DNA from: Henricia sp. BOLD:AAB3569
Lineage: Eukaryota; Echinodermata; Asteroidea; Spinulosida; Echinasteridae
Direction of reading: 5' to 3'
Length of the DNA stretch: 64,000 nt
NCBI GenBank assembly: GCA_037783545.1
Contig: JBBELK010000386.1
Span: 1,426,001-1,490,000 of the forward strand
In this document: piece after piece, positions 1-12,700 of the stretch
Layout: every line of letters starts with the position of its first letter
Position numbering within the stretch: position 1 is the stretch's first letter
Notes under the pieces: model-generated
What the model was told of the DNA's origin: nothing
The model's database searches: none
What the model saw: the letters and a program-made list of their open reading frames with translations, nothing else
Made by a program: the position numbers and the translations under genes

Positions 1-125
1 TTACCACACCCGCTTGCATAGTGTGTGGGGCAGTAGGTCCTTGGATCACAGTAATTGTTACTTTTGTTGCTCCTTGCCTATTTTGTGTATTGCAGAAATG
101 GCTAAATAAATAATAATAATATTAT
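1..125 (+). repeat. SINE 3' part with AAT-rich tail
   Basis: The segment matches, in opposite orientation, the block at about 40696-40835. Both contain GGTCCTTGGATCACAGTAAT, then TTGCTCCTTGCC, then ATGGCTAAATAAATAATAAT. Two copies ending in the same AAT-rich tail are what a SINE or short retroposon looks like. The window edge cuts off the 5' end here. Confidence 0.7.
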
Positions 126-2061
126 GGTGTACGTATGGCGTCCTTTATGTGCTTTGCGTGGCTGGAGAAGCTGTGTGTGAAGAGATAGCGGGCGAGTCTG
201 TTTGGTTTCTGGGCCGCTTTGGTGCTCGATGTTTAAGCGCGTGCAAGGTTGTCGTCTACTTGTACTTCTGCGTGTGTGCGGTGCATTTGCAACATGCACA
301 GTACATGGCCGAAAACAAAGTGAATGTACCGTCTTTTCGTAATAGTTCTCGAAAACCCAACACTTGCGTCGGAACTGTAAGTTGGTAAGGCTATTTTAGA
401 ATCATTTAACCTATCAATTCCAATAATGAAATTTCTTAAATTCCAGTTGTGACCTAAAGTTTAAAAAAATGACCCAATGAGGTGTTAATCGTTTACCTGA
501 CTTCAGCCCGGCATTTGCGACGAGTTGGACTGGAGGTGGGCGGAGCTTTAGAGGGGAAAGACTAGGGTGGGGGGAGGGGGGTGGGGGGAGACACAAACAC
601 AAATACAGAGAAAGAGAAACTGGTGTTTAAATAGTACGATTGCATTCAATTTTAAAAGAAATCCTGAATTATTGTCGAATTTTTGTTAAGGTTGGTAAAC
701 CGAATATCTTGAAATCCAGGAATTTAAATTCTTAAAAACCGCATATCCGAATACCTGACTCTTGATTTTGCCAATCTTATCCTGCATGCATCAGCACCAA
801 AGCATCAAATATTTACAAGGGCACCAACTGCTTGGCCAACACATGCATACTGTGAACATTATAGTTTATGCGAGTGCCAATGCATATCATGCTTCTGGTA
901 CTTTGTGTGTGACAGCAGTTTGTCAGTAAAGCAGTTGGGGTTGAGCAATTGTTTTTGCTTCCGATTTTTCTTGGTAGTGGGGATTGGGGTAAAAGAGCAG
1001 AAAGCTACATGAAAAGGGGGAAATAAAATGGTAGATTTTGGTGGTACCCAGTACATGTTCATGGCACCATGTTCCCCAAAACACACGTGTATGCCTGATG
1101 ATTCTTAAAAGTCCAAAATATATATGTGATCACCAACTGCCTCAGATGCCTGATGTTTGTTGTACAAAAGATGAATTGTGCAAAAACGTCTCAGAGATGC
1201 AAGTTTCCTTTGCAAAAAGAAATATACAAGGCACTTCCAAATGATCTTGAGACAAAATACAGTACATGTAATTTACATGTAGTTCCATTTTTTCAATGCA
1301 GCAAGTGCCCATTTTAGAGAAAAATTATGTTTTAAAAGAGTATTTTAGAAGGGACATAGCACCTCATTTTTCTCCAAAATGGCTTTAATTAATTATCGTA
1401 TAAAGTAGTAGAAACCTGTGACTGTCTTTTTGTCTGACTTTAAATTCATCCAGTGCCATTTTTGAGACAAAATAACTGCACGAATTTTAGCAAAGATTTC
1501 TAGAAGGGACATGTAGTACATGTACCTCATTGCTCTCTTATATCCAAAAACAATGTAGGGTGAAATGTGCTCTCAGATTTCGTGGAAGTAACCCTACTAT
1601 TATTTATAAATGGACTAAAAGCCTACCAGCTATTTAGAATTATATTTATCATGACAAAGCAGTTAGCATACATGCAGCCTGATTAACCATTGTCGACAGA
1701 TTCCCTGTGGTCACATAAAGCAAGTTTGATTCACGACTAGCATATCCTGGCAACACACATGCGCACTAACGTTCAAGTGTGAACGGCTTCGGTTATTTAA
1801 CTGGTTCCATGCAAAATGCTGCATCAATTCAATGCCTGATGGGTACCAGTGACCAGCGTGATCATGCCCTGTGGGCTTGTTCCAAATGGTTGACCAGACA
1901 CGACTGACCACCATTGACTAGACTGCGTCAGTTGGAAATTGTCGAACTAAGGTGAACTAAGGTCGTGAATTGAACTCGACCTAAACTGAATAGACTAGCA
2001 GACAACCAATGACTCTGCAGTCTATACCAATTAAGCTTAGCCCATGGATAAATCTGAGCAG
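126..2061. other. Non-coding stretch, no gene seen
   Basis: No exon with usable splice sites was found on either strand. A G-rich patch lies at about 560-595. The rest is AT-rich unique-looking DNA with scattered TACATGTA motifs. It is probably intron or 3' flank of the CCSER-type gene on the minus strand. Confidence 0.5.
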
Positions 2062-2623
2062 TTAAAGCCCCACTGTATCATTTGCAATGACCCAAATTTT
2101 ACTTCATGAGTTGACAAGAAAAATCTGACTGAAAGTGTTGATAGCAATGGTAACAAACACCACATGAATTTATTTCTGTTCAAGATTGTATTTCATGCTG
2201 GAAATTGCTTTCTGTGAGAAATAAACAACTGAAGGTTGTTGATGAAAAATGTGTGCGCACATATTTTTATCCATTGACTTAAAGACATGATTGGAAAACG
2301 TTTAAAAACAGGAACAACAGCATTACACAACTAAAGCATAATGTTGATAAACTGCCTTGTAGAAAATTTCAGCCGCATAGATGCAGTAATACTTCAGAAA
2401 ACCTGAAAAATCCATGCATGATTTTTGTGTTGAATGAATGGTAAAAAAATTGTCTGCACACAATAAAACAAATATTTAAAAAAAGCAACTTCAGTTGGCA
2501 ATTTCTTCCACAAAGGTACCATTTTGTGGTTTGTTACCATTGCTATCAACACTTTTAGTCGGGTTTTTCTTGTCAACTCATGAAGTAAAATTTTGGGTAA
2601 TTGCAAGTGTACTGGGGCTTTAA
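2062..2623. mobile_element. Foldback MITE with TTAA ends
   Basis: The ends are inverted copies: the left starts TTAAAGCCCC and the right ends GGGGCTTTAA. The inverted arms extend about 100 bp and share a TGAGTTGACAAGAAAAA block. TTAA at both ends fits a piggyBac-type target duplication. Related sequence occurs at about 6690-7018, 21085-21680 and 37480-37620, so it is a family. No transposase is present. Confidence 0.75.
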
Positions 2624-3535
2624 GGTTCGGAATCCATGAACGCCAAAAAATCTCTCTTGTAGTGACTCATGTTGAGGTTATTAGGGATTACCAAACGACG
2701 GATATAATGACCATCGTAAGACCAATTCTGCCCCTGTGTCAAGGGCCGTCGTTAAGTACATGTAGGTACCTGGGGGTTTAAGGTCAAAGTCAGTCTACTT
2801 AAAATGAGATTATAAATCTGGTTCATTATATGCACATGTTTAGATATGCAGAGTTGAACGGTTGCTGTCAGAACTATTCATGGATACAAACTTCAACACA
2901 GCAAAAATTGACAAGTACATGTAGGTGTTGTTCGAATAAAGCTCAACATGTGCATGTTGGAGCAGTAGAAAAACTTCTCCGAGATTTTATTTTTCCTTGG
3001 CATGTAGGCTTTGGGAAAAAAAGAAAAAAAATGGCGGGCATTGGTTTTAAACACTTTTTGGCGATGCGGCGTGAAAAGCTTTTAACCGCTGTCGCGGCTG
3101 CTTTTACTGCAAGACAAAATACCGGTATAGAGCAGTTAATATTATCAACTTGAAAATCAGCAATAAAACGTTTGAGGTCGGCAATTTGGCCTAAAAAAAT
3201 CCAGGTAGGTCGGGTTACCTTAACACACCATTTATTTTGTTTGGCCTCATGACTACCTTTAGCAAAATACCCAAATCTCCACATTTCCACTGTCCGTTTG
3301 TTTGCGAAGGTGTAGATGCGTTGCTATCAGTCTTGACAACACTACACTGAAAAGATTTGTGTAAATGCCACAACACACACACACACACCGATGATGCTAA
3401 ATACACTAAAAGTCGTTGTTCTGCCTAACCGTGTGCGACCGAAACCTTACTAATAGAGCATAGTTGTGATTATTTTGATAGTTCAGCGATAGTCCCACAC
3501 ATTTTTCTCAGTTTCGTGACCCGAGCGTTACTTTT
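2624..3535. other. Non-coding stretch with partial MITE
   Basis: No convincing exon was found. Around 3220-3250 it contains one terminal repeat (CACACCATTTATTTTGTTTG) of the family that is complete at 3916-4236. A short CA run lies at about 3372-3388. Open frames here are short and show no splice context. Confidence 0.5.
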
Positions 3536-3595
3536 TTACTTGATGCCGAATGTTCTGTCGCGGCGTAAGAGAATCGCAGGTCGACCAGAGGACAG
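3536..3595 (-). CDS. Possible terminal exon of the CCSER-type gene
   Basis: Read on the minus strand, an AG acceptor (TGATGTAAAAG) is followed by 19 codons and a TAA stop. The frame is phase 0, which is what the exon ending at 3747 needs. The peptide is basic (LRRDRTFGIK at the C terminus). The pyrimidine tract is weak and I recognise no homology, so this may be chance. If it is wrong, the gene continues beyond the left edge. Confidence 0.2.
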   Translation of the reverse strand: MSSGRPAILLRRDRTFGIK

Positions 3596-3746
3596 CTTTT
3601 ACATCAGAGAAATTAAAGATGTATAGATTAATACACACACATGAACAGTTAAACTTATGAAAATGGCTGTAAAAGACAATTTTAATTATGATTTTGAGCC
3701 CGTTCTTGTTACAGGAATGTGCACCGACTACTTATTTTATACTTAC

Positions 3747-6700
3747 AGTTGTTGGCAAATTGACTTGAAATGATTGGTCCCTGGTTGGACTGGTAGCCTG
3801 CGTTTGGCTGGTAAACTGAGTACTGACATGTTGTTGCTCGGGCTTGCCCTGTTAAGATAGGAAGAAATGGTTTGGTTATGTCGTTAATCTAGAAATACAC
3901 TACTCACAATAAGTTAGGCCAAACAAAATAAATGGTGTGCTTATGGTAACCCGACCTACCTGGAATTTTTGAGGCCAAAATTGCCGACCTCAAACTTTTT
4001 TATGCCAATTTTCAAGTTGATAATTTTAAATGAGCACTATTTGCAATAATTTTCCAACGAACATAACATTTTCTATACTTGTACATGAACATTGTTAATA
4101 GTGAGTTTCAAACATTGCAAAACAACACGCAAATGCATAAACTAAAATGTAAAACAAAATAAAATTATTTTCCTACCTACCTACCTGGATTTGTTTAGGC
4201 CGTTATCGTAAACACACCGTTTATTTTGTTTGGCCTTATGGATATTGGTATGGTTCAGTTTAAGATTTTCTTTCTTCAAATCCATCAATAAAATGTGTCC
4301 CCCACGTACCTTCCGAGATTGAACTTGCAAATCTTTCAACTGGTGTTGTGTGTCTACTAGAAGCTGCTGCAAATTCTTCACTTCCTTGCGAAGAACTGAG
4401 TTTTCCTGAAAGAATTAGGGCGACAACGGACGTTGAATTACTTATTACAATAAGCACGAGGCATGACTACAACCGGATCTCTTCATTGTTCGAATTATTA
4501 AGTGTTAAATACAAATGGTTTTCATTATCATCACTAAAAAAGCTAATGGAAACAGTGTGCAATTTGCTTTAGTCATTGCAAAAACAAGAAAAGCTTTTCT
4601 TGTTTTTTATAGAAAGGCACCAACTTTTGGGCGAAGCAAAATCATGGTTGTCTGACAGGCAATGTCAAACAAATTGAAAACTTTACACATCTTTACCGCT
4701 GAGATCCTCATGCAATTGGTTGTCTGTTACATTAAAGGTTGTCTGTTAATCATTTAAGGTTGTTTTTACTGGATGGAAAACGGTACCAAAGCATTTCCAA
4801 CATGGTAATCGAATCATTCTACATGTACATGTAAGTAGAAACACGCCCTTATTTTTTGCCTCTTAAAGGAAGGGACAACACTTGGGCCTTTTTCCAAATC
4901 TAGACTTGGGAGCCGGAGCCTGAGCCCAAGTCGAGTTTTGGAAAAAGGCCTCGCAAAGGGTTGCCTAACTCTGTACGCTTCATGTAAGTCGCCATCTTTT
5001 GCAGTTTGGCGCTCGGACTTGAGAGGGCGTGAGTCAGGACACAACAGATTTACACACACTTCATGGCGTATGGGAGTCAGGAAACAAGGCATCATGGTCT
5101 TGACGTCATCCATGCAATCGCTGCATGGTTGACGTCATCATCCCTTTCAAAATTTCAAATATGGCGCAGCACATAGTTGCAGAGTTTATCATCAAAATTA
5201 ATTGGGTTGTCGACGTTGATAACAAGATTCTGTGATTCTCATGAAGGTTTTACACCGGGCAATACATCGGTAATATTTTTAATTAAATTTGTTGATATCT
5301 GCAAACAAGTGTTGTCCCTTCCTTTATAAGTTGATCTTACCTCTCTAAGTTCTTCTATGATAACTTCATGTATAGGGTTAGCCTCAGTCACAGGACTCGT
5401 AGGCTGACTGCTACATGGACTCTGTATATACAACACAACAATCATGTGATTTATCAAAATTTCACGATATCTAAAAAACAAACAAAAACTAAAACAAAAA
5501 AAACAGTAGCTTTTATTCTAAAGAATGAAAAAAGAAAACACTGTATGGTTTTTAAATTCCACATAATAGATTTATGTGGAACTATAAATGTACCAGAGCG
5601 TGATCCAATTTCGTCCTTCGTGCGTGAGGGACGGAAATCAAGAGACAAATACCTTTCCTTAGTCAATAACAAATGAAAACGAAAGTGAACATCTACTGAT
5701 GTTAATACACACACCAGTTTATCACATGTTGAAATTGACTTTACAGTTTTATGCGGAGGTTGTTTTTATGCGTGAGGGATGGATAATCAATAAAATTGAC
5801 AAAAACTTCTATTTTTTACATGCATTTTAAACTATTTCTTGAAAATGTGATGTGCCCAGTGAAATTATTCTGTTAATATTTGTAATATGATTGTAAAATA
5901 TGGACACGCTATCCACTAGACCACCGCATCTACTTTCGATATGCTATGCCCTTATTCCTGGAATCCGTCCAAAATGTCATCTTACAAATGACATATTAGG
6001 CCTTTTACAAAATACTGTTGTGACTAACAGTTTTTTTGTCTTCAAGGAATCCACAAGTAGTATGCAGTGCGTATCATGATCAATCTTACGTTTCAGTTTC
6101 AATCTATATCAAACTACTGGGTTACATTTGTCAATACTTTTTAGTATCTCAAATCAAATGCATGTAAATTTACTGCCACAAATAAGGTTCAACTTACAGC
6201 AAATGCTGAGGAATTTTCAAATGGATTTGAAGAGCTGTCAACCTGGATTTGATAAGAGAAATGCAAAGAAAACATGAAGACTTGGGACTCGAGGGCAGTT
6301 TGACTTGACTTGACTTGACCTGTCTTGGGACTCGAGGGCAGTTTGACTTGACTTGACTTGGGACTCGAGCAGAGGGAGACTCAATACAACTCTGTATACA
6401 TAAACTCACCGCCTGCAGCACTCTCTTCAGTTTAAACAGCATGGTCTTGACAGAAGTCATGTCCTGAATCATGTGCCTGTATACAGCCATATCCAGTACA
6501 ATGGTTCCATCCTCGTCAGGGGGCAAAGTAGGCCATCTAGGGGGGCGTAGGGCATGGCTGGTTCCTGGCCCGCTCTGGGACCGGTTACGGGAGCAGTTGG
6601 TGTTGTCGTTCTTGTTTCTGGAAATAAAACAAGAAAGGATACGACATTCAAAGATAGAGTACATGATTGGTGAACTGTTACAAATGACGTTATTTCCACT

Positions 6701-9700
6701 CGTGATTAAAAGCCAATTTTGTTAAAACTGCCGTGTAGAAATTTCAGCCACATAGAGGCAGTAATACTTCAGAAAACTTGAAAAATTCATTCATGGCTTT
6801 TGTTTTAAGTTGAATTGTAAAAAGTCCTTTGCAAAAGACTTTTTTTAGAAAACCACCTTCAATTGTTAATTTCTCACACAAAATACCATTTTGGAACGAA
6901 ATAAATTCATGTGGTGTTTGGTGCCACCGTTAGTACATGTAACTATTTTAGTAAGGTTTTTCTTGTCAACTCATGAAAAACAAAAATTGGGGTCACTGCA
7001 AATGATGTACCTTTAACAGTTTAACCAAAGAAAATTAAAAACCATTCAAACGATTTTGCAGAATGATCTTAAAACAAAAGTCACTTGTAAAGACTTGACA
7101 CCACCATATTATATGTACATGTAGATGTTCAGTAACGAAATTACCATTTTGGCAAATTTCCACAGTGTGCTAAATTAATTATATGTACGTGTAGCTGGGT
7201 GCACCTGCAGGTACATGTTTTGCAAAACTACCTGTAGGCTACATGTATGCATTATCTTAAGCTGCGTCCACATCCACACTGGACTACAGGTACATGTACA
7301 ATGTACATGTAATTTTGGTAAAATTTACAGAAGATTTTTACCAATTTTAGTTAAATATGGACAGCTGGAAAAACACCCAAAATTGTAAGTTTTACATTGC
7401 TGAAAAGTCCTGTGTGAACGGGCATTGTAGTGTAAAACCATGATACACACATGTAGAATACACATTGTAGTGACATGTTACTGTACATGCTGAAAATAAA
7501 TGTTAGTGTGAACACACTGAAGAATTACCATGATGACGATGGAATGTTAATAGTCTGTGACTTGCTGTAACTTTTTACAAGATGCGGACACGATTATGAC
7601 TAGAAGTACATGTACAGTCTTAATATTAAGCCGCGTCCACATTGGACTTGCATTTTGGGAGGTTTTACCGAGACGATTGTGAAATGAAAAATGGCTAAAT
7701 TATACTGCTGTCTGCATTTGGACTTTTTGACACAGTAAAATTTTACCGAGATCGTGGGAGAGCATGCACAGTGTCCCTTCCGCAGTTTAACCTTCACAGC
7801 CCGGATGTACGCTTCCAGAGCGCTTTTACCATGTTTACCGACTCGCTGTGTCTGCATTGGACCTTCGTCTTGGGAAAAGTTACCTGGTAAATTTTCCTGG
7901 GCAGAGGTTGGCCAGAAAGAGTAACCGCTGGACTCGGAAAAGTTACTGAGAGGAAAACGTCCTAGGCTGTCCGCATTGGACTTAAAATGGGAAAAGTACC
8001 CATCGTCTCGGTAAGTTTTCACAAAAAAAGTCCACTGCAGACAGGCCTTTACTCTGTTAATTGTTCTTCAGTAAAATTTACAAAATTTACATCACAAAAC
8101 TTACTGTGACTGCCAGGACTCAACAAAGGAGGTTTTGTCGAAACTACATCTGTTAAAACTGGCACTCATAATTTCGACCATGGCTAATACTTTAGTTCCA
8201 CCGCCGTCAACGTTTTTTCATAAAAATGCTGCAAACAACCCCTGGCTATCATATGAAATACATATTTTTTTCCTGCACTGTACAGCTGTACACGTTGGCA
8301 GTACTGTCATGACAATACCCAATCCATACCAAAGCCAATTGTATGTGATCGGTGAAGCGTGAATTGCAGATGTCAAACTATTAAATATAAATGTTTTGAC
8401 TTTTATAAATGACCTGCTTTTGACATACCGTTTGTATTAGTCATACGGCCATATGGTTCAGTGGCTATCTATGCCATAACATTTAGTATAAAAACCACAA
8501 GGTTAAAAAAACTGTTTATGTTTATTAGCAATGGTGAAAAAAATGTTGCAAAAATAAAATGAAATTTTTATTAAACGTCAAATGTCTGCACGGTAACACA
8601 TTTTTGCACAGTAATACATTTGTTTGCACCCGTCTGATCAGCTCTGAAATTGTGTGACCCTTGACATCATTCTCTAAGCAAATTTATGCAAATTTATGCA
8701 TAATTAAGGGAGGCACAATAACAATAGAGGGCACTTTCACATGGTCTAGATACATTTCACATGGTCTAGATACATGTACATTTTGTACCTCATGTGTAGA
8801 TTCCTGTCATCTGATTGGTTAAAAGTGGGGGCATTGAATTAGCTACATGTACATGTAGATGCCGTGCTTGTACTAAGTTGTAGAATTCCGACTATGCCCT
8901 GAGCATAGTCAGGTTTACAAATGTACATGCAGCTCGTAGCATAACTGTGCATGAACAGTGTTACATGTAAACATTTCCTTGTTGAAAACAGGGAAATGGC
9001 GGAAACTCAGTAATTTTGATCTCGTAGATAATGAAGTCCTCAAGGAAATCACAGAAGCGGCTCACAATGAAAAGAGAAGCGTCCTGAGGGTGAAATATGA
9101 TGCCAATATTCCGCTGTAGATACCAACCTTTCCGCCGTAGACCAGCTTCCGAATTTGAAACTAGATGGACTACAAATTGCCTGGTCTACTTTTAACCAAA
9201 AATCTAAGGAAACAAATACTGACTGCTTTTTATTCAGGTCATGGTTAGGACTATACATGTACATGTAGGCCCTGGGTGATCTCGAAGCCATGACTATGCC
9301 CCTGGCTTCAAGATCACCTTGGGCCTATAATCTTAACCGTGCCCCTCATTGCAATCAATATGGAGCTTTCGATTACACGACGGCGACGTGAAATACACCG
9401 AAATGACGTCACGCATATCTACTGCGCATGCGACGACCTTGTCTGTTCGTTCTCTTCCAAATTTTGCAACGTACCTTGGGGTATTTTGGCATTGTGTAGA
9501 GAACGGCGACATGAGGTGGTCCAAGGATGTCAGACAACGCATTTTAGGGTCACGTGGCTGATAACATAACGCATCGTCGTGAAAGTCAAAATGGGTTTAC
9601 CGGTATGTAGCACGGGAAATGTTGTGCAACGACGGTTGCAGACAGCTTCTATTCACCGTAGTGTCTCTCTGTCGTGTAATCGAAAGCCCCCTAATATTTG

Positions 9701-12700
9701 TATACCAGCCACCTCATAAACATGTGTATATAAATATAATCAGATAATGTAGCACAGAAATAATGTTACACTACCAAGAATAGAGCACTACTCTACATGT
9801 AGCATGAAGGAGATGTTATGTGACAGCTCCTACTAGAAAGAGGGTGAAAGTGCAAAATTAGAAGAAACTCTACACAAACAGTATGAGGTAGTACAGAAGA
9901 GTCGTTGAAGAGAGATGGAAAGGGTGACATTCTAGAGAGAAGATTCCCGAGAAACCAAGCACCGTTAGTACTGCAAACCAAATAGAAAGTATTAAGTGAT
10001 GCTGGTAGAAAATACAGTTTCCTATGCTGAGTGTAGTGACTAGTGACCAAGTATTAAAGATGTCTATGAATAATTACGTGTACAATAGTGACATTGTGGG
10101 TGTGAAATGTTTTTAAAAGCATGAAATGGTGAAGACAATCAAATGGCGAGCACGTAGCGCTAAGGCCCAGCGGTGTTGGTCAAATTTTAGATTCTACATG
10201 TACATGTAGATGCTCTGTGGTGCGATCTCAGGCAAGATTGAACCACTTTAAGCAGGCAAAAGTGTGATGTCATATAAGGCAGATACCCCAACAGTTGCGA
10301 AAGTTATCAAATTTGAAAAAACGGAAAGTTTTATTTTATTTTATTTTTTTAAGGAAAAGGGGGAAGGGGGGTGCCGGGAAAAAAGGGGGTTTTTTATAAT
10401 AAAATGATAAATAAAGATGTGTGCACAAGCACTTTTTTACAAGGGCGCCCTTGTATGAATGAAACTAGGACCTTGACTAGTACCATGATATTATGGCTTC
10501 GTTTTCTGTGCAGTATAGCCAGGGAACCAGCCTAAATAAGACAGTGGCTTCAGGAAATTTCAGGAAGCATCTAGACACAGATTTTCCTTGTTTTCTCAGA
10601 CAACTGGATACGTCAAAAACAGACCGCCCGAACTCAGCCTAATGTATGCAGAATTTGTATTTTTCCTGCAAAGTGGTCCATGTGTACATACATGTACATG
10701 TATTTGCCACACTTGTGAAAATCGCTCTACTATCACTACCCGATATATAAACTGGTTTTTGTTCCTTTCTAACAAAATAATTTTTACAAAATTTGCTGTC
10801 ATTTCTTCCTGTACCCTTCCCAAAAATAGAATGTTCCTTGGTCACACCCATAGTTAACTGGTTCACTACACTCAATATAGAAAACTGTACAGAGCTGAAG
10901 AATAACTGGTACCTGTCGGCATCACCATAACAAGAACTGTTTATGAGTGACTGAAGCTCCTCAACTGGCGACTGGCACATCTCGTCCGGTACTGGGTGCG
11001 CGGGGTAAAAAATCCGTCCCCCGCGGCGGCCTAGCGGCATAGCCAGGGGCGAGGGCGACAGACCCCTGGTCACACCGACCCTAGGGAAAGAGAGCAAATG
11101 CGTAAACATGGAGTGTGGAAATAAATGTTATAAGGCATGGACTGTGGGAAAAAGTGGGATGTAATCAATCTAAATGGCGATGTGAGTTCATATACATGTG
11201 GTGTGTACAGATGTTATCCAAATTTCTCTTCAATATTGATTGGGCCAAAACCTATCGTACATCTGTTTTATACCGTACTACAAGTACAATAAAACAAGGT
11301 CTCTACAAATCAGACAGATATTATTTATGATCAAGGCCAAAGTTTTCAAGGCCATAACATTTAAATTTGTAAACATTGGCAACAATAAACGTATGGTAAA
11401 AGTGCCATACCCCGTACATGTTGAGGTGGAACATGTGGAATTCAGATTTTACAGGAAAATACATGTTAGAGGAAGTGTTCAGAAAACCGGATTTCATTTT
11501 AATCCCACATGTACAATCATATAAAATACTATCCATGGGAAGAAAACAGGAAATCTGTAATCTCCAATATGGATGTGGAGGTTAAAAGGTTGGTGTAGTT
11601 AATGCACAGCTTTATGGAACCAGATAAATTAGTTTCCAAAACTTGTGGTTTGTGGACGATATCCTTGAAAATATACGGATTGAGAAAGCGAAATTTCAGA
11701 ATGGTGATGATAAAAATATGGCAATTGATATGGTATCAAAATCTCAACACTCATAGGAAAAATTGGTTGAGTTAAAAATGTGATCACTGAATTCCGTTCA
11801 CTGGTCGCCACTGAGATGCCGTGTGTTAAGTCTATGGAAAAAGCAGAAAAAGTTATATTTTCAAGGAAATTTTTCAATGTTTTTCACTCCTATGGTACAA
11901 TGTACCAATAAATTGCCTTCCGGGTCTTTCTATAAATTAGGGGTCCAATGATAGTGTCCCCGTTAAATTTTACATCTTGTTTTTGTAAATTCAGGACACA
12001 TTCTTTAAATACTTTCCATCTCAAAGAGTGAGTACATAAAGTACAATTCATACAAAATGGTTTAAAAGCCATTTTAATGATTTTTGTACGAAAAATAACA
12101 TGTCAGGTGTAAAATAAAAAACTAAATGTCACTTAATTTAAAGAAAGACCCTTCCCCTTCAAATATTCACACATTTTGGTGGTTATTGAATTATTATAAG
12201 AAGAATAAGTGGCGACCAGTAAACGAATACTTTCCTAATATACAAATGCAGTACTTCTCATAATTTAATGCAGCAACCCCATATCTCCCAATACTGTCTA
12301 CATGTACCGTACATGTAATTAATTTGATGCGTGAAATTATGTACTTGTACATCACACAGAAAATGCACACAGACATGCGAGAATGTTGTCACATGGTTGA
12401 AGGCAGTGATATGCAATTTAACACGTGCCAACGGCTTGACACATTCGTTGTTGATACAGGTGCCACATGCATGCATAAACTGTTTTTAAATGTAAAATTA
12501 GGTAGGGGTATGTTTAGTATACTGTAGGCCCTATACTGTAGGTCTTTACACTGGAAAATTAAATTGCATTATTTTTTAAAATCTTGACAGTTGACATGGG
12601 TTGGATCGAATTGAAAAAGTACAAATGCATAAATCGTGTAATGCATAATAGGAATATGTACTGGTACCTAACGGTAGGCATTATGACACATGAGTGCATG

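Noticed and set aside
7600-8022. 140-codon minus-strand frame
   Set aside because: Lies in an interspersed element with a relative at 36420-36655 that does not keep the frame.
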